Below are positions 15,449-26,869 of a stretch of 64,000 nt of DNA, one piece after another. A program made the translations under genes and the position numbers. Position 1 is the first letter of the stretch. Every line of letters starts with the position of its first letter. Location: assembly GCA_947502265.1 (NCBI GenBank), contig CANMZB010000001.1, positions 186,001-250,000 on the forward strand, in the 5' to 3' direction. Source of the stretch: an uncultured Sulfitobacter sp. (GTDB lineage Bacteria > Pseudomonadota > Alphaproteobacteria > Rhodobacterales > Rhodobacteraceae). The notes beneath the pieces were generated by a model, which did not search any database, was not told the DNA's origin, and saw nothing but the letters and a program-made list of their open reading frames with translations.

Positions 15449-16872
15449 GCTTGTGGACAGCAGCAGAGGCCGCAGCGGCCACAGGGGGCCGCGCGGTGGG
15501 CGACTGGGCCTGCGACGGCGTATCGATTGATACGCGCACAATCGCGCAGGGTGATCTTTTTGTGGCGCTGAAAGACGTGCGCGACGGGCATGAATTTGTG
15601 GCGCAGGCGCTGGAAAAAGGGGCCGGAGCCGCCCTTGTTTCGCGTGTTCCGGAAGGTGTCGCCAAAGATGCGCCTTTGCTCGTCGTCGATGATGTCCTTA
15701 AGGCGCTGGAGCGTCTGGGCGCTGCGGGGCGCGCGCGGATGCACGGCAAGGTGATCGCGGTCACAGGATCGGTCGGCAAGACCTCGACCAAGGAAATGTT
15801 GCTGGCGATGCTGTCCGGGCAGGGCCGCACACATGCCTCCGTTGACAGCTATAACAACCACTGGGGCGTGCCGCTGACATTGGCACGGATGCCCGCCGAT
15901 AGCGAATTTGCCATCATCGAGATGGGCATGAACCACCCCGGCGAGATCGCGCCGCTGACCCTGCTGGCGCGGCCACACGCGGCGCTGATCACCACGGTCG
16001 CCCCTGCCCATCTTGAGGCGTTCGACGACATCACCGGGATCGCCGTTGAAAAGGCCAGCGTGTTTGACGGGTTGCCGATTGGCGGTGCCGCCGTGTACAA
16101 CGCCGATGTTGAAACCGCCGCCATCCTCGCGGCCAAAACGATAGACAAGCGCCTTCACGGCATCGCCTTTGGCATGCACGGCTTTGATTATAAACTGAAA
16201 GATGTGGCCATTCAGGGAGATACCACCGTGGTGCAGGCCGAGGTAGATGACAAGCCGCTGTTGTTCAAGCTTGCCACACCGGGGCGTCATTTTGCGATGA
16301 ACGGCCTTGGCGCGCTGGCGATTGTTACGGCGGTGGGCGGCGATCTGGCTCGCGCCGTGATCGCGCTGGGCCGTTGGACACCTTACAAAGGGCGCGGCGT
16401 ACGTGAGACGATCCATCTTGATCCCGTTGAAACCGGCGTACAGCTGGATTTGATCGACGACAGCTACAATGCCAATCCCACCTCGATGGCGGCGTCTCTC
16501 GAAGTGCTGGCAGGCGCGGTGGTGACCAACGGCATCGGCCGCATCGGCAAAGGCCGCCGGATCGCCATTCTGGGCGATATGAAAGAGCTTGGCCCCGACG
16601 CGATCGCCCTGCACGCGGGAATTGCCCATCTGGACGCAACGAAAAGCCTTGATGTGGTCCACTGTGTCGGCCCGTTGATGCGCGCGCTTTATGATCTGCT
16701 GCCCGAAGAACGGCGCGGTGACTGGACGCAAACAGCCGAAGAGATGCGCGCAGGGTTGCGTCACAAGCTGGACGCAGGCGATGTGGTGCTGGCCAAAGGC
16801 TCTTTGAGCATGAAGCTCGGCCTGATTGTTGACGCGATCCGCAAAATGGGCCATCCGGTGAGCGAGACCTGA
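15445..16872 (+). CDS. murF: UDP-MurNAc-pentapeptide synthetase MurF
   Basis: Adds D-Ala-D-Ala to the UDP-MurNAc tripeptide, the last cytoplasmic step of the precursor. ATP loop TGSVGKTSTKEM near residue 108, YNNHWGVPLTLAR, MGMNHPGEI, and DDSYNANPTSMAASLEVL in the C-terminal part identify MurF. 475 residues. Followed by 59 bases with a GC-rich imperfect stem before mraY. Confidence 0.96.
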   Translation: MSLWTAAEAAAATGGRAVGDWACDGVSIDTRTIAQGDLFVALKDVRDGHEFVAQALEKGAGAALVSRVPEGVAKDAPLLVVDDVLKALERLGAAGRARMHGKVIAVTGSVGKTSTKEMLLAMLSGQGRTHASVDSYNNHWGVPLTLARMPADSEFAIIEMGMNHPGEIAPLTLLARPHAALITTVAPAHLEAFDDITGIAVEKASVFDGLPIGGAAVYNADVETAAILAAKTIDKRLHGIAFGMHGFDYKLKDVAIQGDTTVVQAEVDDKPLLFKLATPGRHFAMNGLGALAIVTAVGGDLARAVIALGRWTPYKGRGVRETIHLDPVETGVQLDLIDDSYNANPTSMAASLEVLAGAVVTNGIGRIGKGRRIAILGDMKELGPDAIALHAGIAHLDATKSLDVVHCVGPLMRALYDLLPEERRGDWTQTAEEMRAGLRHKLDAGDVVLAKGSLSMKLGLIVDAIRKMGHPVSET

Positions 16873-16931
16873 AAATCCCCCAAACGCGGGGCGTGGCGGG
16901 GCTTAACCCGCAACAATTGTAAGGACTATCT

Positions 16932-18014
16932 ATGCTTTACTGGCTGACGCTGCTCTCTGATGGTGGTGATTTCTTTAACCTTTTCCGCTATATCACCTTC
17001 CGTGCGGGCGGCGCGTTTCTGACGGCGCTGGTCTTTGGCTTTCTGTTCGGCAGGCCGCTCATCTCTGTTCTGCGCCGCAGGCAGGGCAAGGGACAGCCGA
17101 TCCGCGGCGATGGTCCCGAAGGGCATTTTGCCAAGGCAGGCACGCCCACGATGGGCGGGTTGCTCATTGTCGGCGCACTTCTTACGTCCACTTTGCTGTG
17201 GGCGCGGCTGGATAACCCGTTCATCTGGATCGTTCTTTTCGTCACAATGAGCTTTGCCGCCATCGGGTTTGCCGACGACTACGCCAAAGTCAGCAAGCAG
17301 ACGGTCGCAGGCGTGTCGGGCAAGGTGCGGCTGCTTTTGGGATTAATCATCTCTGGCATCGCGGGCTATTGGGCGGCGCAATACCATCCCGAGGCGCTGC
17401 AATACCAACTGGCGATGCCGGTGTTCAAGAATACGCTGATCAACCTCGGCGCGTTTTTCGTGCCGTTTTCGATCATCGTGATCGTGGGCGCAGCCAATGC
17501 GGTGAACCTCACGGACGGCCTTGACGGGTTGGCTATCATGCCGGTGATGATCGCCGCCGGAACGCTCGGGGTGATTGCTTATGCGGTGGGGCGCGTCGAT
17601 TTTACCGAATACCTTGATGTGCATTATGTGCCGGGTACGGGTGAAATTCTGGTCTTTACCGCCGGTCTTTTCGGCGGGGGGCTGGGGTTCTTGTGGTACA
17701 ACGCACCGCCTGCAGCGGTGTTCATGGGCGACACCGGATCGCTGGCCTTGGGTGGCGCATTGGGCGCGATTGCGGTGGCGACCAAACACGAACTGGTGCT
17801 GGCAATCGTTGGCGGATTGTTCGTCGCCGAAGCGCTTAGCGTGATCGTGCAGGTGATCTATTTCAAGCGAACCGGAAAGCGGGTGTTTCTGATGGCCCCG
17901 ATCCACCACCACTACGAGAAAAAGGGATGGGCTGAGCCGCAGATCGTGATCCGCTTCTGGATTATCTCGCTGATCCTGGCGTTGATCGGTCTGGCAACGC
18001 TCAAGGTGCGCTGA
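16932..18014 (+). CDS. mraY: phospho-MurNAc-pentapeptide translocase MraY
   Basis: Transfers phospho-MurNAc-pentapeptide to undecaprenyl phosphate, giving lipid I, in the inner membrane. About ten membrane segments; catalytic DD in GFADDYAKV (near 116), [10 protein letters not shown] (near 195), and [13 protein letters not shown] (near 325) are the three diagnostic motifs. 360 residues. AAGGA 6 nt before the ATG. Last gene of the first dcw block; the next gene is convergent. Confidence 0.97.
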   Translation: MLYWLTLLSDGGDFFNLFRYITFRAGGAFLTALVFGFLFGRPLISVLRRRQGKGQPIRGDGPEGHFAKAGTPTMGGLLIVGALLTSTLLWARLDNPFIWIVLFVTMSFAAIGFADDYAKVSKQTVAGVSGKVRLLLGLIISGIAGYWAAQYHPEALQYQLAMPVFKNTLINLGAFFVPFSIIVIVGAANAVNLTDGLDGLAIMPVMIAAGTLGVIAYAVGRVDFTEYLDVHYVPGTGEILVFTAGLFGGGLGFLWYNAPPAAVFMGDTGSLALGGALGAIAVATKHELVLAIVGGLFVAEALSVIVQVIYFKRTGKRVFLMAPIHHHYEKKGWAEPQIVIRFWIISLILALIGLATLKVR

Positions 18015-18021
18015 GGGGGGG

Positions 18022-18036
18022 CGGGGCTATGCCCCG
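18022..18036. terminator. possible bidirectional hairpin between mraY and glsA
   Basis: CGGGGC-TAT-GCCCCG in the 22-bp gap between the convergent stop codons. Short T-tracts are missing, so its strength is uncertain. Confidence 0.35.
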
Positions 18037-18951
18037 TCAAAACACCGACCATTCCATCACACGCGCCAGCCGCGCCATCGCTTCGGTGCCTTTGCGCGAG
18101 TTGCCATAGCGGTTTAATCCGGGTGACCAGACTGCAATGCTGGCCACCTTTGGTACGATCGCCAATATCCCGCCGCCGACACCTGATTTGGCCGGAAGCC
18201 CCACGCGATAGGCGAAATCACCCGACCCGTCATAATGCCCGCAGGTCAACATCAAGGCGTTCAGACGCCGGATGCGCGCGGGCAGAATCATGCGCGGCGC
18301 ATTCGGGCTGTCGATCAGGAAACGGCCCGACATGGCAAGCTGTTTGGCCGTCATCTCGATTGCGCAATGATGGAAATAGGTGCCAAGGGTCTGATCCGGC
18401 GGATTGTTGAGATTACCTGCCGAGGCGAGGAAATGCGCCAGCGCATAGTTGCGATGGCCATGCGCGTTCTCCGATGCGGCGACGTTCTCATTGATGTGGA
18501 TATCATCGTCACCCGCCGCCGTGCGCACGAATTGCATGATCTCGCCCAGCGTCTCGCGCGGCGCGCGACCGGTGAGGATCTCGTCGGTCACGACGATGGC
18601 ACCTGCGTTGATAAAGGGATTGCGCGGGCGGCCCGCCTCGGCCTCTAGCTGGACGATGGAATTGAACGCGCGGCCCGATGGCTCACGCCCCACGCGTTTC
18701 CACAAATGGTCCCCCGCACGGCCCAACGCGATGGCCAACGTGAAAACCTTGGTGATGGATTGCACCGAAAACAGCGTGTCGGCGTCACCGGCAGAGTACA
18801 GATCACCATCTGCCGTGGCTACGGCGATGGCGAATTGCGCGGGGTCGATGCTGCCAAGTTCGGGAATATAGGAAGCAACCGCGCCCCAGTTGTCATCCGC
18901 GCGCATGTCCGCGTTGAGTTGGTCGAGGATCTCTGGCAAGGAAGATGGCAT
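18037..18951 (-). CDS. glsA: glutaminase A
   Basis: Hydrolyses L-glutamine to glutamate and ammonia. Beta-lactamase-like fold with the catalytic Ser65-x-x-Lys68 in [10 protein letters not shown], then [28 protein letters not shown] and [27 protein letters not shown], all family signatures. 304 residues, normal. It sits on the opposite strand inside the dcw cluster, convergent with mraY and divergent from murD with 57 bp between starts, so murD needs a promoter in that gap. Confidence 0.95.
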   Translation of the reverse strand: MPSSLPEILDQLNADMRADDNWGAVASYIPELGSIDPAQFAIAVATADGDLYSAGDADTLFSVQSITKVFTLAIALGRAGDHLWKRVGREPSGRAFNSIVQLEAEAGRPRNPFINAGAIVVTDEILTGRAPRETLGEIMQFVRTAAGDDDIHINENVAASENAHGHRNYALAHFLASAGNLNNPPDQTLGTYFHHCAIEMTAKQLAMSGRFLIDSPNAPRMILPARIRRLNALMLTCGHYDGSGDFAYRVGLPAKSGVGGGILAIVPKVASIAVWSPGLNRYGNSRKGTEAMARLARVMEWSVF

Positions 18952-19008
18952 ATGGGGCCTTCTGTTTGGGGCTGTTCGGATTATTCAATCGCTAACAGGA
19001 GAAGCACG

Positions 19009-20415
19009 ATGATACCAGTTCAAGGACTATCGGGCGCGCGCGTCGCGGTTCTGGGGCTTGGCCGCTCGGGTCTGGCGGCGGCGCGCGCGTTGCAGGCGGG
19101 CGGGGCCACGCCGGTGTGTTGGGATGACAATCCGGCGGCCCGCGAGGCGGCAGAGGCAGAGGGCTTTGAGTGCGCGCCGCTTACCCGTCAGGGCGCGTTC
19201 GACGACATCGCGCGGCTGATCGTCAGCCCCGGCATTCCGCATCTTTATCCCGCGCCCAATCCGGTGGTTGCCGCGGCGCTTGAGGCGGGTGTGCCGGTGG
19301 ATAACGACATCGGCCTGTTTTTCCAAAGCTTTGCCACCGAAGAATGGCACACCTTTGACGTCGCCCCGCGCATCATTGCGGTGACCGGATCGAACGGAAA
19401 ATCCACCACCTGCGCGCTGATCCATCACATTCTGGAGCACGCCGGCCGCAACTCACAGCTTGCAGGAAACATCGGGCGCGGTGTTCTGGATATTGAACCC
19501 GCGCCGTCGGGTGGTGTAGTGGTGCTGGAGTTGTCGAGCTATCAAACCGACCTTGCCCGCAGCCTGACGCCCGATGTCGCCGTGTTCACCAACCTCAGCC
19601 CCGATCATCTGGACCGCCATGCGGGCATGGGTGGCTACTTCGCGGCCAAACGCCGGCTGTTCGCCGAAGGTGGGCCGGACCGCGCCGTGATCGGTGTGGA
19701 CGAGAACGAGGGGGCGTACCTTGCCGGACAACTCACCGAAGGGCGCGCCGACGACCGCGTGATCCGCGTAAGTGTGGCGCGCAAGCTCACCGGCCCTGGT
19801 TGGCAGGTCTACGCGCGCAAAGGGTTCCTGAGCGAGTTTCGCAATGGCAAACAGGCCGCGTCGATTGATCTGCGCGACGTTTCCGGTCTTCCGGGCGCGC
19901 ACAACCACCAAAACGCCTGTAGCGCTTATGCGGCGTGTCGCGCGATTGGCATTGCGCCGCGCGTGATCGAGCAAGCATTTCACAGCTTTGGCGGCTTGCC
20001 GCACCGCAGCCAGACCATCGCGCAAGCGGGCGGTGTGCGCTTTGTCAACGACAGCAAGGCCACCAACGTCGATTCCGCCGCCAAGGCGCTGCAAGCATTC
20101 GAGAACGTGCGCTGGATCTGTGGCGGGCTGGAGAAAGAAGGCGGGTTGGCGGGGCTTGATGGCCCGTCTGCCTCTGTCAGGAAAGCCTATGTGATCGGGC
20201 GCGAAGCGGCCTCCTTTGCGATGCAACTCAAGGTTGAGGCGCAGGTTTGCACCACCATGGCCCAAGCCGTCGCAAGCGCCGTGGCAGAGGCGCAAGAGGG
20301 AGATGTGGTGTTGCTGGCCCCTGCGGCGGCCAGTTTTGATCAATACGACAGTTTCGAGCGGCGTGGCGAGGATTTCGCGGCCTGCGTCAAGGCCGAGTTG
20401 GACGCGCGCGGATGA
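19009..20415 (+). CDS. murD: UDP-MurNAc-L-alanine:D-glutamate ligase MurD
   Basis: Adds D-Glu to UDP-MurNAc-L-Ala. [17 protein letters not shown] (UDP-binding Rossmann domain), ATP loop [13 protein letters not shown] near 122, [32 protein letters not shown] are the expected motifs. 468 residues. Start at 19009 has AGGAG 6 nt upstream; the reading frame is open far upstream over antisense glsA but the homologous N-terminus is [16 protein letters not shown]. Overlaps the next gene by 4 bp. Confidence 0.95.
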   Translation: MIPVQGLSGARVAVLGLGRSGLAAARALQAGGATPVCWDDNPAAREAAEAEGFECAPLTRQGAFDDIARLIVSPGIPHLYPAPNPVVAAALEAGVPVDNDIGLFFQSFATEEWHTFDVAPRIIAVTGSNGKSTTCALIHHILEHAGRNSQLAGNIGRGVLDIEPAPSGGVVVLELSSYQTDLARSLTPDVAVFTNLSPDHLDRHAGMGGYFAAKRRLFAEGGPDRAVIGVDENEGAYLAGQLTEGRADDRVIRVSVARKLTGPGWQVYARKGFLSEFRNGKQAASIDLRDVSGLPGAHNHQNACSAYAACRAIGIAPRVIEQAFHSFGGLPHRSQTIAQAGGVRFVNDSKATNVDSAAKALQAFENVRWICGGLEKEGGLAGLDGPSASVRKAYVIGREAASFAMQLKVEAQVCTTMAQAVASAVAEAQEGDVVLLAPAAASFDQYDSFERRGEDFAACVKAELDARG

Positions 20416-21527
20416 ACGCGGCGCTGGACCGCGAGATAGGTGATCTGCGCATCTGGCTCTCGGTCGAGACGGACGCGGACAAACGCGCCGAGGTGTCCAC
20501 GCTGCTGGCCCGCCGCCTGCGCCGCTTTGGCATGTTTCGCACCGCGCGTGACGTGTTGGAGGCTGCCGACCGGTCCCATCCGCGCGTGGCCCGTGCGCTG
20601 GGTCTTGAATGGTTTCGCGCAGGGGCGGTGGCCGAGGGGCTGACGCTTTATGATCAGGGGCGCTGGAAGCTGGCCGAGATGGACCGCATCCGGCGCAATC
20701 ATCCGGTGGCGTTCTGGAAGGGCGAGGATCTGGCGGGCAAGCGGCTGCTTGTCTGGGGCGAACAGGGCATCGGCGACCAGATGATGCAGGCGCGCGGATT
20801 GGCGGCGCTGACTGCCAAGGCAGATGTCAGCGTCGAGATTGATCCGCGCCTCATTGCGTTGCTACAACCGCTTTTGCCTGCTGTAACATTCTACCCGCTA
20901 CTCGAAGTTGCGTCCGAGGGGCTTGCGCAGCAGAAGTTCGACTATCAGACCTCGATGTTGTCATCGTGGCGGTTTCTGGACGCGCCTTATGACAATCCCC
21001 ATTGCCTTTCGCCCGATACCGGTATGAGCACCCGTTACCGCATCGCGTGGAAACGCCTGCCACACGCGCGCAATGTCGGAATTTCGTGGCATTCGGCGGC
21101 GCCCGAAACCGGGGCCGAGCGCTCTGTCGGGTTGCGCAGTTTACGCCCGCTCGCACGTGGGGCGGCCAATTTTCACAGCCTGCAATACGGCACTCGGGAC
21201 ATGCGCCAAGCGAGCGAAGACTTTGGCGCGCCGCTGCTCACCGACGCGGGATTGAACACGAGGGCCGATATTGCCGGTCTTGCGGCCCAGATCGCAGCCC
21301 TTGATCTGGTGATCACCATCGATAACGCCACTGCCCACCTCGCGGGCAGCCTCGGCGTGCCGTGCTGGGTGCTGTTGCCCAAAGCTTCTGACTGGCGCTG
21401 GGGGACCGGTGCGGCAACGACGCCGCTTTATCCGTCGGTGCGGCTGTTTCGCGCGCGCGATCGGGAGCAATGGGCCACCGCACTCTGGCCGCTGTTCGAC
21501 GCGTTTAATGGCTGGCTTAACCGTTGA
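20412..21527 (+). CDS. TPR / glycosyltransferase-9-like protein
   Basis: 371 residues, no signal peptide. Residues 1-85 are helical ([35 protein letters not shown]-like). The rest resembles the C-terminal domain of TPR proteins related to GT9/GT41 glycosyltransferases: [72 protein letters not shown] and [15 protein letters not shown]. Coupled to murD by ATGA, so it is cotranscribed with it. A sugar-transfer role in the envelope is an inference; its acceptor is unknown. Confidence 0.7.
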   Translation: MNAALDREIGDLRIWLSVETDADKRAEVSTLLARRLRRFGMFRTARDVLEAADRSHPRVARALGLEWFRAGAVAEGLTLYDQGRWKLAEMDRIRRNHPVAFWKGEDLAGKRLLVWGEQGIGDQMMQARGLAALTAKADVSVEIDPRLIALLQPLLPAVTFYPLLEVASEGLAQQKFDYQTSMLSSWRFLDAPYDNPHCLSPDTGMSTRYRIAWKRLPHARNVGISWHSAAPETGAERSVGLRSLRPLARGAANFHSLQYGTRDMRQASEDFGAPLLTDAGLNTRADIAGLAAQIAALDLVITIDNATAHLAGSLGVPCWVLLPKASDWRWGTGAATTPLYPSVRLFRARDREQWATALWPLFDAFNGWLNR

Positions 21528-22689
21528 TCGCGCGTGCCGCCGCCATTGCCGACGCCCACGCCCATTGAAAGTTGTAGCCGCCCAGCCATCCCGTCACATC
21601 CACCGCTTCGCCGATGAAATACAGCGAGGGGTGATCCTTGCTTGCCATGGTTTTGGAGGACAGCGCATCGGTATCCACCCCGCCCAGCGTCACCTCCGCC
21701 GTGCGGTAGCCTTCGGTGCCGCCGGGGTACAGCTCCCAGTTTCGCAAGTCGTCCATCAGCGCCTCAAGGCGTTTGTCGGACCAGTCCGCCAGATTGCCCG
21801 ACAGATCGAACACCCCCGCCAGATGCTCCACCAGCCTTGAGGGCAGATGGCGGGCAAGTTCGGTGGTGAAATTGCGCCGACCGGCTTCTTGTCGTTGCGC
21901 GCGCAGGGCGTCGGGCAGGCCCGCAGGCACCAGATCGACATGGATCGGATCGCCCTCGCGCCAGTAAGACGACGCTTGCAACACCGCAGGCCCGGACAGG
22001 CCGCGATGGGTGAACAGCAGCGCTTCGTCAAAGGTCACCCCGCCTGCCGTGATCTTTGAGGGCACAGCCACGCCGGAGATCGGCGCAAAACGGGCGTCGG
22101 CGAAGGTGAAAGGCACCAGAGCGGGGCGCGTTTGCGTCACAGCCACGCCAAACTGGCGCGCCACATCATAGGCAAAGCCGCTTGCCCCCATCTTGGGAAT
22201 GGATTTGCCACCGGTCGCAATGACCAGATGTCTGGCCGTAACTTTTTGGACGCCTTCGGGCGTGTGCAGGGTAAAAGCATATCCGTGCGCGCCCGAAGTG
22301 ATGTGTTCCACGCTGCTTTGCAGTCGCAGATCCACATCGCGCGCCGCCATCATGTCGCGCAGCATCGCCACGATCTCTTTGGCGCTGGTATCGCAAAACA
22401 GCTGCCCCAGCGTTTTTTCGTGCCATTTGATGCCGTGGGCATCGACCAATGCGACAAAATCCCATTGGGTATACCGCGCCAAAGCGGATTTGGCGAAATG
22501 CGGGTTGGCGCAAATGAACGCGTCGGGGGCGCAGTGCATGTTGGTGAAATTGCACCGCCCGCCGCCGGAAATGCGGATTTTCTCGCCCGGTGCTTTGGCG
22601 TGATCCACGATCAGGGTGCGCCCGTCCAGATGGGCGGCACACATCATGCCCGCAGCACCCGCGCCGATGATCGCTGTATCAAATTCCAT
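21517..22689 (-). CDS. NAD(P)/FAD-dependent oxidoreductase, YhiN/HI0933 family
   Basis: Flavoprotein with the dinucleotide loop IIGAGAAGMMCAAHL at the N-terminus, the HI0933 hallmark KIRISGGGRCNFTN near 47, ATGGKSIPKMGASGFAYDVARQFG near 150 and a C-terminal FIGEAVDVTGWLGGYNFQWAWASAMAAA. 390 residues. The substrate is unknown in most members. Start at 22689 gives the conserved MEFDTAIIGAG; upstream in-frame codons are unrelated. Its last 11 bases overlap the 3' end of the TPR/glycosyltransferase gene tail to tail. A second minus-strand interruption of the dcw cluster. Confidence 0.88.
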   Translation of the reverse strand: MEFDTAIIGAGAAGMMCAAHLDGRTLIVDHAKAPGEKIRISGGGRCNFTNMHCAPDAFICANPHFAKSALARYTQWDFVALVDAHGIKWHEKTLGQLFCDTSAKEIVAMLRDMMAARDVDLRLQSSVEHITSGAHGYAFTLHTPEGVQKVTARHLVIATGGKSIPKMGASGFAYDVARQFGVAVTQTRPALVPFTFADARFAPISGVAVPSKITAGGVTFDEALLFTHRGLSGPAVLQASSYWREGDPIHVDLVPAGLPDALRAQRQEAGRRNFTTELARHLPSRLVEHLAGVFDLSGNLADWSDKRLEALMDDLRNWELYPGGTEGYRTAEVTLGGVDTDALSSKTMASKDHPSLYFIGEAVDVTGWLGGYNFQWAWASAMAAARAING

Positions 22690-22936
22690 AGCGTCGCAGG
22701 TGCCTGATGCGCAGGCCGGGGTCAAGCATTCGAACGCGCTTTGCCACGCTCCGGCGTGCCTTGATCCGGTCAAAGCGACCACCATGCGCAACCTGCACAT
22801 CCCGAACCCTGATCCGCGATCCGCAAATTCCCCTGGGGCAGGGCGGCAAACCCCCTAGCCGTGATGCGCAATTCGCGCTATACTCGCTATCAGACTCCCG
22901 AAAAGGGGGCGAAACAGGCAGTGTAAGGCACAACCC

Positions 22937-24106
22937 ATGACAGAGATGGTTTATGGTGCGGTTCCCGTCAGGGATGGCGAACCGATTCTTCCCAAATGGT
23001 GGCGCACGCTTGATGTGTGGGCGCTGTCGTGCATTCTGATGCTTTTCGGGGTCGGGATGCTTTTGGGTCTCGCGGCCTCTCCGCCCTTGGCGGCAAAGAA
23101 CGGATTCGAACCGTTCCACTATGTCCAGCGGCAGGCAGTGTTCGGCAGTCTGGCGATGATTGCGATGATGCTGACCTCGATGATGACGCCCACCATGGTG
23201 CGGCGTCTGGCGGTGCTCGGGTTCATGGCGGCCTTTGTCGGGCTGATATTCTTGCCCTTCTTCGGAACCGATTTCGGCAAGGGCGCGATGCGTTGGTACA
23301 GCCTTGGCTTCGGGTCGCTACAACCTTCGGAGTTTCTCAAGCCCGGATTTGTGGTGATCGCGGCATGGATGATGGCAGCGAGCCTTGAAATCAACGGCCC
23401 GCCGGGCAAGGCGTGGTCTTTCGGGCTGTGCATCACGATCGTTCTGATGCTGGCGTTGCAGCCCGATTTCGGGCAGGCGGCTCTGGTTCTGTTTGGCTGG
23501 GGGGTGATGTATTTCGTCGCCGGTGCGCCGATGGTTCTTCTGGTCGGGATGGCTGGGATGGTGGTGCTGGCGGGCAGCGTGGCCTATTCCAATTCGGAAC
23601 ACTTTGCGCGCCGCATTGACGGCTTTCTCAGTGTCGAGGTCGACCCGACAACGCAACTGGGCTATGCCACCAACGCGATCCGCGAAGGCGGGCTGTTCGG
23701 CGTTGGTGTTGGCGAAGGCGAGGTGAAATGGTCGCTCCCCGATGCGCATACCGATTTTATCATTGCGGTCGCAGCCGAAGAATACGGGCTGGTGCTGGTG
23801 CTGTGTATCATCGCGCTTTACGCCACAATCGTCGTGCGCTCGTTGCTGCGACTGGTGCGAGAGCGTGATCCGTTTATCCGCCTCGCGGGGACGGGCCTTG
23901 CCTGCATGTTTGGTGTTCAGGCCATAATCAATATGGGCGTGGCCGTGCGGCTTTTGCCCGCCAAGGGGATGACCTTGCCGTTTGTCAGCTATGGCGGCTC
24001 TTCGGTGATTGCCTCGGGCATCGCATTGGGGATGCTTTTGGCGTTCACCCGCACCCGCCCGCAAGGCGAGATCAGCGCGATGTTGTCACGGGGGCGCGGA
24101 TCATGA
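22937..24106 (+). CDS. ftsW: septal peptidoglycan polymerase FtsW
   Basis: SEDS-family glycosyltransferase working with FtsI at the septum. About ten membrane segments; [19 protein letters not shown] near 130, [11 protein letters not shown] near 175, [18 protein letters not shown] near 270 and [14 protein letters not shown] near 345 are the SEDS signatures. 389 residues. The first gene after the flavoprotein interruption, so it should have its own promoter in 22690-22936. Overlaps murG by 4 bp. Confidence 0.96.
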   Translation: MTEMVYGAVPVRDGEPILPKWWRTLDVWALSCILMLFGVGMLLGLAASPPLAAKNGFEPFHYVQRQAVFGSLAMIAMMLTSMMTPTMVRRLAVLGFMAAFVGLIFLPFFGTDFGKGAMRWYSLGFGSLQPSEFLKPGFVVIAAWMMAASLEINGPPGKAWSFGLCITIVLMLALQPDFGQAALVLFGWGVMYFVAGAPMVLLVGMAGMVVLAGSVAYSNSEHFARRIDGFLSVEVDPTTQLGYATNAIREGGLFGVGVGEGEVKWSLPDAHTDFIIAVAAEEYGLVLVLCIIALYATIVVRSLLRLVRERDPFIRLAGTGLACMFGVQAIINMGVAVRLLPAKGMTLPFVSYGGSSVIASGIALGMLLAFTRTRPQGEISAMLSRGRGS

Positions 24107-25206
24107 GCGCACAACCACTTCTTATCATCGCGGCGGGCGGCACCGGCGGGCATATGTTTCCCGCGCAGGCATTGGCCGAAGTGATGCTGGCACGGGGCTG
24201 GCGGGTTAAACTCTCCACCGACGCGCGCGGCGCGCGCTATACGTCAGGCTTCCCCGACGCCGTCGAGATCGAAGAGATATCCAGCGCGACTTTTGCGCGC
24301 GGGGGGGTGCTGGCCAAGGCGTTGGTGCCGTTTCGCATTGTGGCGGGTGTGATCAGCGCCGGCTTGAGGATGCTAAGGGACCGCCCGACCGTCGTTGTGG
24401 GCTTTGGCGGCTACCCGTCCATTCCCGCGCTCGGGGCCGCATGGGTGCTGCGCCTGCCGCGCATGATCCACGAACAAAACGGTGTTCTGGGTCGCGTGAA
24501 CGAGGTATTTGCCAAACGGGTCGATGCCGTGGCCTGTGGAACATGGCCGACGCCCCTGCCGGAAGGCGTTGTGGGGGTGCATGTCGGCAATCCTGTGCGC
24601 GCGTCTGTGCTTGAACGTACTGGCGCGGGCTATATTGCGCCGGGTGATTACCCGATGGAACTTTTGGTGTTGGGCGGCTCGCAAGGCGCGCGCATCCTCA
24701 GCGATGTTGTGCCGCCGGCGATTGCGGCGCTGCCGATGGATATGCTGCACAACATCCGCGTCAGCCATCAGGCCCGCGACGAAGACGCCGAACGTGTGTC
24801 GGATTACTATGCCGAAAACGGGATCACCGCCGACGTGCAGCCGTTCTTTCACGACGTCCCGCGCCGTATGTCCGAAGCGCAACTGGTGATCAGCCGCGCA
24901 GGCGCCTCTACCATAGCGGATATTACGGTGATCGGACGCCCGTCGATCCTTATTCCCTATGCTGCTGCTGCGGGCGATCATCAGGTCGCAAATGCGCAAG
25001 GTCTGGTCGAAGCGGAGGCCGCAATCATGATCCGTGAAGATGCGGCTAACCCCGAAAATCTTGTACAGTATATCGAGATGATCCTTGGCAACGGGGCTGC
25101 GGCCCTGCAAATGGCGCGCAGCGCACAAGGGTTGGGAAAACCTGAGGCCGCAGAAGCGTTGGCTGATATGGTTCAAGAGCTTACCACAAAGGAAAGTGCC
25201 GCATGA
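24103..25206 (+). CDS. murG: lipid II synthase MurG
   Basis: Transfers GlcNAc from UDP-GlcNAc to lipid I on the cytoplasmic membrane face. GT28/GT-B fold: [18 protein letters not shown] at the N-terminus, [68 protein letters not shown]. 367 residues. ATGA overlaps on both sides (ftsW and murC). Confidence 0.96.
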   Translation: MSAQPLLIIAAGGTGGHMFPAQALAEVMLARGWRVKLSTDARGARYTSGFPDAVEIEEISSATFARGGVLAKALVPFRIVAGVISAGLRMLRDRPTVVVGFGGYPSIPALGAAWVLRLPRMIHEQNGVLGRVNEVFAKRVDAVACGTWPTPLPEGVVGVHVGNPVRASVLERTGAGYIAPGDYPMELLVLGGSQGARILSDVVPPAIAALPMDMLHNIRVSHQARDEDAERVSDYYAENGITADVQPFFHDVPRRMSEAQLVISRAGASTIADITVIGRPSILIPYAAAAGDHQVANAQGLVEAEAAIMIREDAANPENLVQYIEMILGNGAAALQMARSAQGLGKPEAAEALADMVQELTTKESAA

Positions 25207-26618
25207 ACGCAGCAACCAAACTGCCCACAGATGTGGGCCCTATCCATTTTGTCGGCATCGGCGGCATCGGAATGTCCGGCATCGCCGAGGTGCTTTTGAA
25301 CCACGGCTATCAGGTACAGGGGTCCGATCTGAAAGCCTCCAAGATTACCGACCGTCTCGCGCAACTGGGCGCGACCATCTTCGAAGGCCAGCACGCCGAA
25401 AATATCGCCAATGCGCAGGTTGTTGTGATCTCGTCCGCGATCAAACCGGGTAATCCCGAACTGGACGGGGCGCGTTTGCAAGGTCTGCCCATTGTGCGCC
25501 GCGCGGAAATGCTGGCCGAACTGATGCGGCTTAAATCCAACATCGCGGTTGCCGGCACCCATGGCAAAACAACAACCACGACGATGGTTGCCGCCCTTCT
25601 GGATGGCGGCGGGTTTGATCCTACGGTCGTTAACGGTGGCATCATCCACGCCTACGGCTCGAACGCGCGCAAGGGCGAGGGCGAGTGGATGGTTGTCGAG
25701 GCCGACGAAAGCGACGGCACCTTCAACCGGCTGCCCGCCACGATTGCCATCGTCACCAACATCGACCCCGAACATATGGATCATTGGGGCAGCATCGAAA
25801 ACCTGCGCCGCGGGTTTCTTGAATTCACCTCGAACATCCCGTTCTACGGTGTTGCTGTGTGCTGTATTGATCACCCCGAAGTGCAAAGCCTTGTGGGCAA
25901 GATCACCGACCGGCGCGTGATCTCCTATGGCTTTAACGCGCAGGCAGATGTGCGCGCGGTTGGGCTGCATTACAAAAACGGCGTCGCGCATTTCGACGTG
26001 CATTTGCAGGTCGAGGATATCGTGATCAAGGATTGCGAATTGCCGATGCCGGGCGATCATAACGTATCGAACGCGCTGTCCGCTGTTGCGGTGGCGCGCC
26101 ATCTGGGCATGAAAACCGAAGAAATCCGCGCTGCCCTCAAAGGGTTTGGCGGGGTGAACCGGCGCTTTACCCGTGTGGGCGAAGTTGACGGGGTAACGAT
26201 CATCGACGATTACGGCCATCACCCGGTCGAGATTTCTGCGGTTCTCAAAGCCGCGCGTCAGGCAACCGAGGGCCGTGTGATCGCTGTCCACCAACCGCAC
26301 CGCTATTCGCGCCTGCACCATCATTTTGACGAATTCTGCGCCTGCTTCAACGATTGCGATGTCGTGGGCATCGCGCCGGTCTACGGCGCGGGCGAGGCGC
26401 CGGTCGAAGGTGCCGACCGCGATTCGCTTGTGGCGGGTCTGATCCGGCACGGGCATCGTGATGCGCGCGCCGTGGACGGCCCCGAGGATCTGGCAAGGCT
26501 GGTCATCGAACAGGCGCGCCCCGGCGATATGGTCGTGTGTCTGGGGGCCGGTACGATCGGCGCATGGGCCAACGGGCTGCCTGACGCGCTGCGCGCGCTT
26601 AAAGGGCAGGCGGCATGA
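25203..26618 (+). CDS. murC: UDP-MurNAc:L-alanine ligase MurC
   Basis: First amino-acid ligase of the pathway. [19 protein letters not shown]-terminal Rossmann motif, ATP loop [14 protein letters not shown] near 116, [50 protein letters not shown]. 471 residues, normal. Coupled to murG and to the small membrane gene that follows, each by 4-bp overlap. Confidence 0.96.
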   Translation: MNAATKLPTDVGPIHFVGIGGIGMSGIAEVLLNHGYQVQGSDLKASKITDRLAQLGATIFEGQHAENIANAQVVVISSAIKPGNPELDGARLQGLPIVRRAEMLAELMRLKSNIAVAGTHGKTTTTTMVAALLDGGGFDPTVVNGGIIHAYGSNARKGEGEWMVVEADESDGTFNRLPATIAIVTNIDPEHMDHWGSIENLRRGFLEFTSNIPFYGVAVCCIDHPEVQSLVGKITDRRVISYGFNAQADVRAVGLHYKNGVAHFDVHLQVEDIVIKDCELPMPGDHNVSNALSAVAVARHLGMKTEEIRAALKGFGGVNRRFTRVGEVDGVTIIDDYGHHPVEISAVLKAARQATEGRVIAVHQPHRYSRLHHHFDEFCACFNDCDVVGIAPVYGAGEAPVEGADRDSLVAGLIRHGHRDARAVDGPEDLARLVIEQARPGDMVVCLGAGTIGAWANGLPDALRALKGQAA

Positions 26619-26869
26619 CGGTTGTCGCGCTCTCTGCATTGCTCGGGGTAATAGTGGCTCTGGTGCGTCCACCGCTGGCCAAAACAATCCTGCTTGCATG
26701 GCTGGTGCTGTATACGGTTGTGATCGCTCCGAAGCTTATGATGCCCGGCGCTGAGGGGCCTGTCGGCGGGAGTACGACCTACGGGTTGGCCTTGCTGCCG
26801 ATTGCACTCGGCGCGGGCTGGTTGATTGGCTGGTCGGTATCCAAGTTAACGCGAAAGCGCATCCTATGA
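26615..26869 (+). CDS. small membrane protein between murC and murB
   Basis: 84 residues with two or three hydrophobic segments ([48 protein letters not shown]) and a basic C-terminus KLTRKRIL. No recognised family. The start overlaps the murC stop, so it is translated with the dcw genes. Spaced like its neighbours, it belongs to the set of four small proteins typical of this place in Rhodobacteraceae. Confidence 0.75.
   Translation: MTVVALSALLGVIVALVRPPLAKTILLAWLVLYTVVIAPKLMMPGAEGPVGGSTTYGLALLPIALGAGWLIGWSVSKLTRKRIL

Noticed and set aside
15028-16854. 608-codon minus-strand ORF across murE and murF
   Set aside because: Shadow of two certain Mur ligases.
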